From Acanthosoma haemorrhoidale (taxonomy: Eukaryota; Arthropoda; Insecta; Hemiptera; Acanthosomatidae): a stretch of DNA of 64,000 nucleotides. The notes below the pieces were generated by a model that searched no databases, had not been told where the DNA came from, and saw only the letters and a program-made list of their open reading frames with translations. Within the stretch, counting starts at the first letter, position 1. The number at the start of each line of letters is the position of its first letter. The translations under genes were made by a program, and so were the position numbers. Location: positions 78,631,341 to 78,695,340 of the forward strand of contig OV884015.1 in the NCBI GenBank assembly GCA_930367205.1, given 5' to 3'. Shown in pieces: positions 1 through 10,443 of the stretch.

Positions 1-345
1 CAGAGCGTCCTGAGACCTGCCTTGATGTATGAGGCCCCACTCTTCAAGTATCTAACTCCTAACACTCTAAAAACGCTCCAGCAATTTCAGAACAGAGTTC
101 TCCGCACCTCCCTCAAACATACCCCGTTCGACTGAATGAAGGCAGACGAGATGCACAAAAAAATTGAAGTGCTCGCCATTCAAGATTTTATCAAGAGAAG
201 GCACATCAAATTTTTCGACTCACTCCGACACAGCCACAACCCACTATTCTCCGACCTTCAACCACCACCAATGCCCGTCAGATGGAAGCACTGCTGGACA
301 GCCGAAGCCTGGAGGATGACAGACGTCATAGAACCCGAAGACTGA
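1..345 (+). pseudogene. Family A ORF2 C-terminus with an in-frame stop
   Basis: This encodes the C-terminal part of the LINE ORF2 protein, downstream of the reverse transcriptase catalytic core. It runs from the QSVLRPALMY region to the VIEPED end. Compared with the intact copy, codon CGA (Arg, in the HTPFDRMKADE segment) has become TGA at 133-135, a single C-to-T change in a CpG context. The downstream frame stays open to 345, so the copy has otherwise diverged little. It is a dead fragment with no product expected. Confidence 0.9.
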
Positions 346-614
346 ACGATCTACACCCAGCCTAGAGATCGAGGCCGATCTCCCGGCCGACTCAACCGAA
401 GCCACAGTACCCCTACTACCTGCATAGGCAGGGTCGATCTTCCGGCCGAGAGGCCGACTTATTGCAGGCCCCTTTCGGGGTGGACGACTACAAACCATTG
501 CCTAGGTACCCCTAGGCTCCATCCTCGGTAGACTCTCACTACCTTCCTAAATCCACCCGCCTCCTTTAGGCACTCCACACCCTATATCCTTCTCATACAT
601 CCTTCAAATGGGGG
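1..614 (+). mobile_element. Family A LINE, 3' fragment cut by window edge
   Basis: This is the 3' part of a Jockey-like non-LTR retrotransposon, the same family as the complete copy at 56100-60531 and the copy at 36954-38187. It holds the end of ORF2 and most of the 3' UTR with its GC-rich stem-loops. Similarity stops abruptly at about 614, just after the CTTCAAATGGGGG stretch. The last roughly 100 bp of the family consensus and the poly(A) tail are therefore missing, so the 3' end was lost by deletion or replaced. A hairpin GGCCAGG/CCTGGCC that is present in the other two UTRs is deleted here; a shorter CCCC-TTTC-GGGG hairpin remains near 470-480. Confidence 0.9.
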
Positions 615-675
615 GTCATTTTCTCATTGGTCATTTGCGATGTTATCATGTTAACTAGACCTATCAAGAGAACGA

Positions 676-745
676 GTAGCCCAGTGGTAAGGGCGTCTGA
701 ACGGAAATCAGAATAACTCACATTTAAATCCAGCAGTTGGGCTAC
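676..745 (+). repeat. tRNA-like sequence, probable SINE head or tRNA pseudogene
   Basis: The sequence folds partly like a tRNA. There is an A-box-like TAGCCCAGTGG and a D stem GCCC/GGGC around loop AGTGGTAA (679-694). A perfect anticodon-type stem TCTGA/TCAGA (696-712) holds the 7-nt loop ACGGAAA, giving a GGA (Ser) reading but with C instead of U at position 33. The TTTAAATCC stretch resembles a degenerate B box, but no proper T stem or standard acceptor stem can be drawn. Instead GTAGCCC at 676 pairs perfectly with GGGCTAC at 739. I read this as a tRNA-derived SINE head or a decayed tRNA, not a functional gene. Confidence 0.5.
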
Positions 746-2342
746 ATTAACATTCTATTGTTTTTGTGATTCTAGTGTAGTAAGAAATTCAAATTTTGTT
801 TTCATTTTATGGTATGGAGAAATAAAGAACAAATATAAATGAGGTGTGGTATATTACACATTAAAGAGTAACAAAACATAACAAGGGATTTTTTTTTTTA
901 CGGCTGAAAATAAGCTGTGATCAAACACAATTGTAGTAAAAGTTTCTAACTGCAGCACGCTAAAGCCCAAGTAATTATAATACATTTTAGGACTTCAAGG
1001 TCTTCAATTTGAGCAAATCAATGAATTGATTTATTTCCTTCATAAGATTTCTTTAATTTTTGGTATAATGAGTGCATTAAATGACTTAAAGCTTTACTTC
1101 AATCACGGTTCAATTTTAAGTAACAAACACGATTATCAAGACTTTATGTAGTAGCAGTCCACTGCAGTTTCAATATAAATGTTATGCTATTGACACAAGC
1201 GTCAATATCTTTAATTAGACTTCCCTCTTATAATAAAAAAAACATGTTTATATTACACAAGCCAACAATAATTTTGCTGACCAGGGTTTGAGAGCAGAAT
1301 CTGGATGATTTCAGTATTCTAAATACGAGAAAAATATCAGATTTGCCGAATTGACTCACACTTTTAAAATAAAGGCAATATATGCTGTCATATTGAATGA
1401 AAAACGAAAATCGAAAGGTGGGAGTTATTTAAACTAAAATAATGTTATTAATTATTTATTCAGAGCTTGATGACAAAAAATAGTGTTTGTTTTGAAATGC
1501 CTAGAAAGTTTTAATAAAAAAATATAGGTTAGAAAGATCAAAATTTGTTAGGTATTTGTTAAAGTATAGAAAAACTATTATTTTACAGTAGAAAAATTAA
1601 AAATATGAATAGCAATTAAATAGAATTAATCAAACTAAATAAAAATATGTTGAGAAAAAAAGTAGTCAATATGAACAAAGTAACTATACATCGTGTACGT
1701 AAGAACATTAATGTATCTAAATTCAATCCAATTCCCTATGGCGCAAATAAAAAGTTGTTTTTTTTGCTCAAATAAAAAGTTATTATTAAAGGGTACTTAC
1801 AATTATTAGAACAAACGAGTGAAAACAAAAGGGTATTGTTGTTTTTTAATCGAAAAAAAATAAATAAAGTTTTATAGCATGTTGTCCCAATTACAATTTA
1901 ATTTGTTCAAGCATTTCGAAAGGTAATAAAATTAAGTTTTTGAATGTCATGAATAATCTATAAATGTCATACTGTGCATTGTATGTGTTATAAATGCATA
2001 TTGATCCTGGATTCCTGGTAAGTAATTTTTAGGAGAGCAACGCCCTAACGGTGATAAAAATCTATTTCTCCGAATATAAATCACGATCTTGACAAAAGGG
2101 ACGGAGTCATAATTGTCATGCCGAAGGGATTTTCGGGTACTTGTCAAGCTCTCTTGGCACAAGATGAGTCAGCCTAACACCCTGTAAAAGTCAAGGCCCA
2201 CTGTCAAACTCTACACCTGAAGTATATCTTTCCAAAGAAAACATCCATATACCACCACCACCATATAAAATAAATCATTTTAAGAACATATTCCATTTTT
2301 ATTATTTTCAACCCAATGCCAATTTTTTCACTTTATACTATT
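746..2342. other. AT-rich stretch, nothing recognised
   Basis: Strongly AT-rich sequence with many A and T runs. I see no exon-like open frame with splice sites and no match to the repeat families in the window. Confidence 0.5.
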
Positions 2343-2560
2343 TATGTGGCTGACGGAGGAGTGTGAGGGACTTCCCAAGACTCCGCTTCCATTTCGCATG
2401 CGAGGAAGGTGATAAACATGTGGATTTTAGACACCTCTGGGCTGTTTGTACATATTGTATGAATAAGCGAGTGAATGATGAATTGTAAATATGGTATGAA
2501 TGAGAACATGTATCTCAATTACTTATTGCCTAATAAAGCTGATTGTAATTTTAGCACAAT
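2343..2560 (+). mobile_element. Family D LINE, 3' UTR-only copy
   Basis: This matches only the 3' UTR of family D. It runs from the GACGGAGGAG segment through the cytosine-rich TTCCCAAGACTCCGCTTCC block and the TGTAAATATGGTATGAATG block to the terminal TTATTGCCTAATAAAGC. It carries no coding sequence. It is a severely 5'-truncated LINE insertion with a degraded tail, and I could not define a clean TSD. Confidence 0.8.
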
Positions 2561-3118
2561 GAAGAATATTATATATACTATATTATTTATCTCTCAAGTA
2601 TTCAGCGCCTTTACTGTTTGAAAAGTCTGGTCTTAACTCTTTTTCCGGATAGTGAAATGCTTAGATTTTTTTTCGTTTGGTAACAAATGTTTGAGTTTAA
2701 CATCGAGTTTTATCGTGTAAAACATTATTCTTGATCAACTATTGAAAAATATGTAACTTGTACTTTGAAAATCGCGCACTTATACCCTTCTAGTTTCCAG
2801 GGCTTATGACTAACGAACCAACTTGTATACTTACATGATGTCTTCTTCACATATTATATTATTGGTTACGCCCTATCAGGATTATACTCACAGCTGCTAC
2901 TGTTTTCAAGCATGCATACATAGAGTGGTATTTTACAGTTAAATTCATCAATGGTCCAACCACAGCCCTATGATCAAAAAAAGCTAGTTTAGGAATTGTA
3001 AATATAGTATTAGAGGTGGTTGTTTTGTTTATTTTCTCTTTACTTTAGTTTTTTGGTTTCTCCTTTCTTTTTATATATTATTATCATGTTTTTTTTTTTC
3101 TTTTTTGTTTTTGAGAAT
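2561..3118. other. AT-rich stretch, nothing recognised
   Basis: T-rich at its right end (3040-3115). No gene or known repeat seen. Confidence 0.4.
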
Positions 3119-3120
3119 AA

Positions 3121-3298
3121 ATGGAACAAAGCAGAATAACCGAAGGTGCACTGACCGGTGCAACAATCCCATTGCACCGGAATACGCGCACAACAAGCTA
3201 CGTAACCCCACGATCCCGCTTCACGGGCTTGTGGGGCAAGCCCGTTAGAGGCTCAGCCTCAGGAAGGGCGAAAAAAAAAAAAAAAAAAAAAAAAAAAA
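3121..3298 (+). repeat. Structured GC-rich element with three stem-loops and a 28-A tail
   Basis: A GC-rich island in AT-rich DNA. It contains three perfect hairpins in a row: CCGGTGCAA/TTGCACCGG (3155-3180), GGGCTTG/CAAGCCC with loop TGGGG (3225-3243), and GAGGC/GCCTC (3248-3260). A run of 28 A follows (3271-3298). The layout resembles the structured 3' end of a LINE or SINE. An ATG-started frame spans it, but the run of lysines from the A tract makes translation unlikely. It does not match families A, B or D at sequence level, and I found no convincing TSD. Confidence 0.55.
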
Positions 3299-6200
3299 GC
3301 CCTATTATCAGGGGCCTTCTCGACTATAGCTAAGTTGTTGGTTGTGGGAGTTCTAATCAAAAGTATGTTCTAATTAATTTACTTCAGACTAGCGGGTATG
3401 ACCTCTTCCGGACTTCCTCCTTATTGACAAAATTGTATAATAGTTATATCGTCCACGCAGAAATACGTATTATATAGTAACAGGTGGGTGATTCTACAAC
3501 GAAAATCAAAATCTTAAAGTGCGAAATTTTCAGGGGATTTTCCGAATACATATTCAGCACCTTGCAACTGAATGGTGTCAAATATTAAAATGATTCTCAG
3601 TAACGAAAACTGTTTAAAATAATGACTCAAACATTAGTGTGGAGATTGAGTTTACATAAATATATGAGTATTTTTTTATGTATTATAACACATTTTTCTA
3701 TGCAATAGAATGTTTATGAATACAGCTGAATTCATTTGAACTGCTTTTATTCTGTATGTAATAATATATTAATGTTTTAAATAATTGAATGGCTCCTATA
3801 TTTACTCCTAAAACCCACCTGACCAATGTTTAAACAAACAACCCCACTTTTCTTGAACCGTAGATGGTTAATTAAGGTGTATTTTCACAAGTTTGAATTC
3901 CGTACCATTACACTGTGTTTTTTGATACAGATAAACTCTAACGTTGCCTTGCTTTGTATTATACTCTAGGTTCAGTGTGATCAGGAAATGGAAATTTTCA
4001 ATTAACAATTGACTTGAATGTATCTGAATCTCCATTATGATGGAGTAAATGTCAAACGTCTTATTATATAGTGAAATAGATAATTTATTGTTTAATCACA
4101 CAAAAGTGAGTCAAGATCAAAAAATAAATTTTATTTATTTATCAAAAACGAGTCTTTACACATTTAGCATGTAATGAATGTTATATACATACACCCTGTG
4201 TGTCTGAAGCTTTGCCCATATAAATATTTTACTCAGACAGAACTGAGACGAGAGGCGGCGATACATGAGCACTAACACTAACTAGATGGTTCGTTAGCAG
4301 GGTGTTCCGCAGTCACAGGTATGGAGTGCTGAAGTTATGGGTATATGAAAGATTCAGCGACTAAGAGGGGGATGAATGATGGAGGGTACCTGGAACTGAC
4401 AGTGATCTTAATTCAGCCGGAGTAGCTCTCCCATCTCAAAGAGTGGAACTGAAATCAGCCGAGGTTATATATCTCGTGTTCAAGTTTTAATCAGATGAAT
4501 GGAAGTTGCCCTATCTGGGTGGGTATCTTCAATATGGAGGGTAAGAGTACCCATCTCTCTCGTATTGCTTCTTCATGAATGACATTACCAACTCCGACGG
4601 GTAAGCTAATAATGATTTTTTAAATAATTTGTACTATTGTCAAAAAATCTAAAAGCTGGATGGTCCCTTGATATACATTTGCATATATCGAATGAATAAG
4701 TGAGAGAGAGCTAAACATTATAATAGAGAGAGACAGGACATATTGCTTTGGTGAGGTATGGAGTAACTCTGGATAAATAATAAAACAATAAACGAGTGGC
4801 CTAAACAAAATGGATTTGGAAATTAATAAAAACCTATTGTCAAAGACACCTTTCTATAAAATTTGACTCTTATGGCTCTACCATTAAAGGCCTTCAGCCA
4901 AATTAGCAATTTCTGTACACTTTATTAAAGAACATGTATCTGATGTGCATACCATGGTTATATTTTGAAGATACTGCATGATATTTTTGTAATAGGTCTC
5001 GACGGGACCCATTAAATCACAGAAAAAAATCTGTGCAACTACTTTTTTTCTCATATGTGTTATTGTAATTATACTGGATGTGTCACTTTTTAAGAAACAA
5101 GAGCCAACTAACACTCTCCACAACGTTCCAAAAAAAAAGTAAAATTAACCACAAAAATAGTTGTAAGAGATTAATTTCATTAGACTGCCCACTATTCTGC
5201 TTTTAATATGAGCAATTGTTATGTAAACATGTTGGCTTTGTTTACTATTATTAATTGTCTTATATGCTTATAATTTAACATTTGGAATTTCTCAAAAAGC
5301 CATTTTGGCTCGGTAGTCATAGTTGTAGTCATACCCAGTGGTGGCATCTGGAGCAGAGACCAGGCCGAAAGTACATGGACTGTTGTTAGAGGAAGTTGGC
5401 AAACTACTAAGGAAACAAAGAGTTAGTGAGCGAAAAGTAGGAGGAAGGAGAAGATGGCTTGGTAAGAGCTAGAGGTTATTTAATCCTATACGTTATGATA
5501 AAATTATTATATTAATAAAAAAAATCAAGTATATACTTAAATGAATAAATTATAACCTCCATAATCTAATCAGCATTGCATTGACGCTTATGGGGTTTGT
5601 CGGATGTGAAATTCCAGGGTCGAGAACCAGTCAGTTCATAAATTTACCTCTTACCCTACCACACAAATTATCATCATATTTTACCTGAATAGATAACATG
5701 ATGTATTGTTCCATAAACGGTAAGGAATGTGTAAATTCTCTTTTGAGTTTAACCCAGCACCTAATAGCTTACATTCGAGCACCTTAACTTCCCGCAACGT
5801 TTCCTTAACTCCTATACTTCAGTGTAATAATTTTGTATTTTTCGGTGGCTGGCTTAAAGCTATGATCCTGCTGGTTTACTAGGAATGCGTGAAAATATGA
5901 GTTTCGTAACGTTCAAACGGTTATATTTTTTTTTTTAAATTATAACTCCAGTGGATTCACATGTTATTAAAACTTTTTTACCCGGACCAACTTATCAAGA
6001 AGGGAACGTTACTATTAACCAATTCAACAAAATAGTTAATATTTTGGCATTCAAATTATTTAATTTCTCATTCTCGTATTATTCTCATTATAACGTAAAT
6101 AATATTTATTATTCGATCCTGCTAAAAACTACGATCTATTGATCACTGGGGGTAACATTCCTCCATTCATTTATGAATAAAAGCTTCTAGCATTACTCAA

Positions 6201-6513
6201 ACACATTTTCTGCTAGCTGTTAGTAATACTAACTTTGAAAATAATTTATGATCCGGAAAATTCAATACACCTTTAACACTAAACCACAGCATGGCAGGTT
6301 GAATCCCTTCACTATCTTCTTTTAGCGAGAATAAGAAAGCACGCTTAACCCCGAAAAAACAAATTTCGGATGCAAATCGGATTGCTCCATTCTTTTAGTG
6401 CAAGTGTTAAAAGCTTTCTGTCTAAGAATAACATTAGGCTCCCTGAAAATCTACCTGTAGAAGGTAGCGGTTTTATACACTTTAGTGAACAAGATGTAAA
6501 TCCATGAGTAGTG
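3299..6513. other. AT-rich intergenic or intronic DNA
   Basis: No coding exon or named repeat recognised. A 46-codon open frame near 5330-5467 followed by GTAAGA could be an exon but lacks any recognisable protein family. Confidence 0.4.
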
Positions 6514-6582
6514 ACTATGTTTTTTGCGGGAAATCTGACAAAAATAAATGTTATCGATTAAAATAATTATAATATTCCATTC
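6514..6582 (+). repeat. 69-bp direct repeat, copy 1
   Basis: This matches 6813-6881 at 68 of 69 positions; the only difference seen is G versus A in AAATCTGACAAAA. The near identity implies a recent local duplication. There is no coding content. Confidence 0.9.
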
Positions 6583-6812
6583 TCCTTATACCACCTATTG
6601 ATATGATCCTCACACTATATAAAACCTAGAATATAAACATCTGACATTTGTGACTCTTTCCTTCGTCAAGCAATTGAAATTATGTTGACAATTATTATTA
6701 AAAAAATAAATAGTTCGTTAAGATATCAATCAAATAAACCAAAACGTAAAATTTAGACGTCATATAAAATTCATGAAAATATCGAGTGTGAAAATAAACA
6801 ATAATTTATAAT

Positions 6813-6881
6813 ACTATGTTTTTTGCGGGAAATCTAACAAAAATAAATGTTATCGATTAAAATAATTATAATATTCCATTC
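6813..6881 (+). repeat. 69-bp direct repeat, copy 2
   Basis: The second copy lies 299 bp downstream of the first in the same orientation. The 230-bp spacer is AT-rich and has no recognisable open frame. The junction at 6882 leads into unrelated sequence. Confidence 0.9.
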
Positions 6882-6957
6882 AGGAGACAAGACAAATCTA
6901 AGTTGTATTTTCAACTGAATTCGAAATTTAATCAAATCAATTTATTTCTACTGTATA

Positions 6958-7185
6958 TTTTTTTTTTTTATTAAACAGTTTTATTATGATAAAATTACAA
7001 TCTGCCTCATTGGGCAATAAGTAATTGTGATAAATGTTTTCATTCATACAATCTTTACAAACAGCCCAGAGACCTCCCTAATCCACATGGTTGTCACCTC
7101 CCTCGCATGCGAAAGAGGAAGCCGAGTCTTGGGAAGTCCTCCCGACGATCCTCCGTCATCCGCATCACCGGATAGGAGCCAGTGG
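6958..7185 (-). mobile_element. Family D LINE, 228-bp tail-only insertion with TSD
   Basis: Read on the minus strand this is the family D 3' UTR ending in a poly(A) run (T run at 6958-6969). It is flanked by the direct repeat ACTGTATA at 6950-6957 and 7186-7193. The TSD and tail show a true target-primed reverse transcription event that stopped after about 215 bases of template. No coding sequence is present. Confidence 0.9.
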
Positions 7186-7265
7186 ACTGTATAATTAATA
7201 AAATAAAGCATTTCGACTAAAACAAAAACGAAAAAAATCATTATTCTAAGTAATGAGAAACATGT

Positions 7266-8081
7266 TGTAGCGACCGCTAACTAGATAAGATAAATCACCC
7301 TATACTCTATTGTATATTTATTGTAAACAAATGTAAATAACATTACCCAAATATAAATCTTTGTAAATATGTTAAACAATAAAACATGCTGCCAGGACCA
7401 ATTAGTTATATGAGCTGGGACACCAGCTGTCAGTCAGGTATAAGGCCCTTCCAGGCTCTGTCAGGGAACATAGGAAAGCCACATCATTGGCCACTGTAAT
7501 GACGTTGCTTATTGGCTGCGGGCAATGCCACCTGGGTATCTAATCAAGCGATTTGGGTCCTGTACATCATTCTCCTGACAACTACACTGGCTTGTGGCTC
7601 CTGCTTGAAACTCTGAAACTGCTGCTTCTTTATGAAAAACCTCTACATCTCTTCTCTTCCTCGCCTCGCTACGTTTCGGCGTTGTGAGGTCCCACACCTT
7701 CCTAGTGGGAATCTCTGCCTTCTTCTCGCTAAATCTAGCACCTCCTTGGGAGAGACCTCTCCCTAGTGGACAACGGTTGTCGTGGCCCTGCAAACAGACC
7801 AAGCACTGTCTCCCACGACAATTCAGTCTGCTTCTCTCCTGTTCACACTCACCTTTGGATCCGGATCGGATTTCGCCTACCCTCAGATACCGAGTGTGAA
7901 TTCGTGGTCATTCCAAGACCACACAAACTACCTACCTACCTACTCTATACTATACCTATCAAAAAATGGAGTCAGATAGTAAAGCCGTCACGAAACGATT
8001 GTCCAGGTTGTAAACTCAAATAACCCTCACTTTATCACCAGGGCTAGGGTAACCAGGCACCCCCCTAGTGACGACCCGACA
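7266..8081 (+). mobile_element. Solo LTR-like unit (TGTAG...CGACA), copy 1
   Basis: An 816-bp unit with TG...CA ends (TGTAGCGACCGC... and ...GTGACGACCCGACA). It is shared with 43356-44237 and 61335-62454. Flanking 5-mers are CATGT and GATGT (4 of 5 match). There is no primer-binding site, polypurine tract or coding region, so a solo LTR left by recombination is the simplest reading. Orientation follows the TATAAATAG motif seen in the third copy. The open frames inside it are not protein-like. Confidence 0.7.
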
Positions 8082-8086
8082 GATGT

Positions 8087-9456
8087 TCATTGAAATATGC
8101 ATAAATTTTAGTTTCACAAAACGATTAATAATTAATCCTAACATAGTACAAATAAAATAAAGCGTACGCCTTTATAAGGCGTAAGGTAACGCGAAGGTAT
8201 TTGTTCAGGCAATAAACACTCTACACGGGGTTTCGCTAAATCTCACTACCTTAAATCAACCTCCTTCTAATAAATAAATTTAAATCCTAAAAAAAGCATT
8301 ACAATATAATATATATATACATAACTGTGGCCTAAACATGGTGTGAGCACTCACCTTTCAGGATCGACCACTACAAGTCACCATTATCGCTTTGAGCCCA
8401 CATGGAAAATGTAAATGATTGGTACGATTTGAGATTAAATCCAGCTCCAGAATGTGAGTACTTCTGTCGTCATGCTTTATAAAGGTTTATTCTGTTTGTC
8501 AAATGATTTATTTATCCAGTTTAAGACTTAATTATTCAGGCATTGTTATCGTTTCAATAGCATTTTGGTTTATTTCAGAGACAGTGGAAGTTAATGCTCT
8601 GTAAGCCTAATTTAAATATGACACATACTACTAGTGGTTCGGCGTTTCACAAACTCCGCACATGCTAATGAGATGATATGAAAAAATGCTAATGACATTT
8701 CGACTAGCCGACCTCTGTAAAATGAACAGAGCTCCATGGCTACTAGGTTCATTTACAAACCTATTAGGAGTCTGGCAAACAAATGTTGCCATAGTATGAC
8801 TTTTGAAATGGTTTGTTAAAAGAATGTGGAGAATAATGTCAATGTAATGCGATATATACAATTTACGTACTTCTATAAACATTCTACAGTGTATTTTTTT
8901 ATACATCTTATAACTGACTTAGCGTATCAGAAAATGGCAGTCAGGTGTTTGCCGCTTTAATTTTCAATGACATACAAACTCATGTAATGAAATAAATATA
9001 TATCTATCCGTTATACTTGATTGAGGATCTTATGATACAGAACAACATTTATGTTTTATCGAATCTGAGAGCCTTCAAAAAAATAAAATTATCACCCTAT
9101 AAATTTCATAGGCCATTAGTGTAGATAATTTAGTTAGAAAAAGTGTATCAAGCACCCGTATTTTATGGAGCTCCCTAGTTCTCATGTTTGAACTATACTT
9201 ATTTTATTACTTGAGTATACTGGAAATCTTTGTAAGCAGTGATCATTATCGAGACAGAAAGTTGAGTAAACACTCCAAATATACATGACTATCAAATAGG
9301 ATTATCATATGTTATCAGTATATTATTACTATGACAGTATGAAAATGGTATAATCTATCTTACATTTTAAAGATTCACCCAAAACCTTCAGGGGGTAAAT
9401 TTATGTAAAATTACGTGACTTACCTCAGTCTGAGATGATCTAGATTAATCCTGTGA
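8087..9456. other. AT-rich stretch with one perfect hairpin
   Basis: Nothing coding recognised. At 8165-8183 TACGCCTT and AAGGCGTA form a perfect 8-bp stem with a TAT loop; its function is unknown. Confidence 0.4.
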
Positions 9457-9672
9457 TAATCGTTGGGTAGAATAGTTGTTTATTTTATGCGGTATCGGGG
9501 GATAACAAAGTTCGGATTTGTACCACAATCTAGTCACAATACAAATCTCCCTTGTAATGAAAGTACCACACTTGTTGCTTTGATGAAGGACCAAAAAGCT
9601 CTGAGCCAAAGTAAGGGGAAACCTAGTGACAAAAAAAAGTGCCACTAACTGGGCAGTTACCCCCAGGTAAAA
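9457..9672 (+). repeat. Dispersed repeat C, copy 1
   Basis: It begins with TAATCGTTGGGTAGAA and ends with a block CCTAGTG-A-run-CCACTAACTGGGCAG. The same start and a related end recur at 23694-23960, and the start recurs at 40128-40265. It is a low-copy, non-coding family of about 200-270 bp, possibly a SINE. The ends are approximate. Confidence 0.55.
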
Positions 9673-10089
9673 ATAGGTTAATAAATATATATGGCTGTGG
9701 ACTAAACAAAACAATTTTGGTAAGTACGTGAAAAAAATTGGACGTTCTTACAAACCGTGGTCATGAATTACATTGATTAATTAATTAATGTGTATTGGTT
9801 CATATTCAGGATCACTACGTATAGTCATAGTCACATAGACGTATCTCAAATTTTCATACATACAGTAGTAATTACATTTATATCACCATATTGACCGATC
9901 GTGTCATTTTTTCTCTTTTTGTTGTTCGGTAATGGTCATTTATTCTTCAGAGACGATTTCTGCTAGCAAGATAATAGCTGGTTGTCTAAAATTATTAAGA
10001 CTACGTCGCTCTAACAAGACGGCGTGGAGCCACTGTTTAATTGAGGGATACTTTTAAAATGAGCATATTGGTAAAGGTCAGTCTTACGG
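9673..10089. other. AT-rich stretch, nothing recognised
   Basis: No gene or repeat family recognised. Confidence 0.4.
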
Positions 10090-10443
10090 TATATATATTT
10101 TATTGACATAAAATTGCTATCTGCCTTATTGGGCAGTAAGTAATTATTATCAATGTTCTAATTCATGCCATATTTACAGTTCTTCACTCATTCAATCAGT
10201 ATTTAACAACAGCCCAGAGATCGGCTCCCTCCCATGCGAAAGAGGAAGCGGAGTATTGGGAGATTCCGCGCACACCTCCATCAGCCGGCTGACCACCATG
10301 ACTTTGAGAGCCACAGACAAGTATGACATGATTGGAGAAACTGGAAATGGCCAGGACTCACGCATTTATAATAGGTCGCGAGGCCACTGCCAGTCTCCGA
10401 TGAGGATTATAGGGATGTATAGCTTTGTGTAACGACTGTGATA
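10090..10443 (-). mobile_element. Family D LINE, 3' UTR fragment
   Basis: Minus-strand copy of the D 3' end. It shows the CCCATGCGAAAGAGGAAGC block, the GGAGAAACTGG...GGCCAGGACTC block and the GAGGATTATAGGGATG block in the same order as at 16483-17000. It extends slightly into the end of ORF2 and is heavily mutated. It is a dead fragment. Confidence 0.85.

Noticed and set aside
5327..5467. A 46-codon open frame ending before a GTAAGA donor-like site, Lys/Arg-rich
   Set aside because: No recognisable protein family, no acceptor site I can defend, and composition compatible with a LINE end or chance.
7509..8023. Overlapping open frames inside the LTR-like unit
   Set aside because: They are not conserved between the three LTR copies and have no recognised domain.
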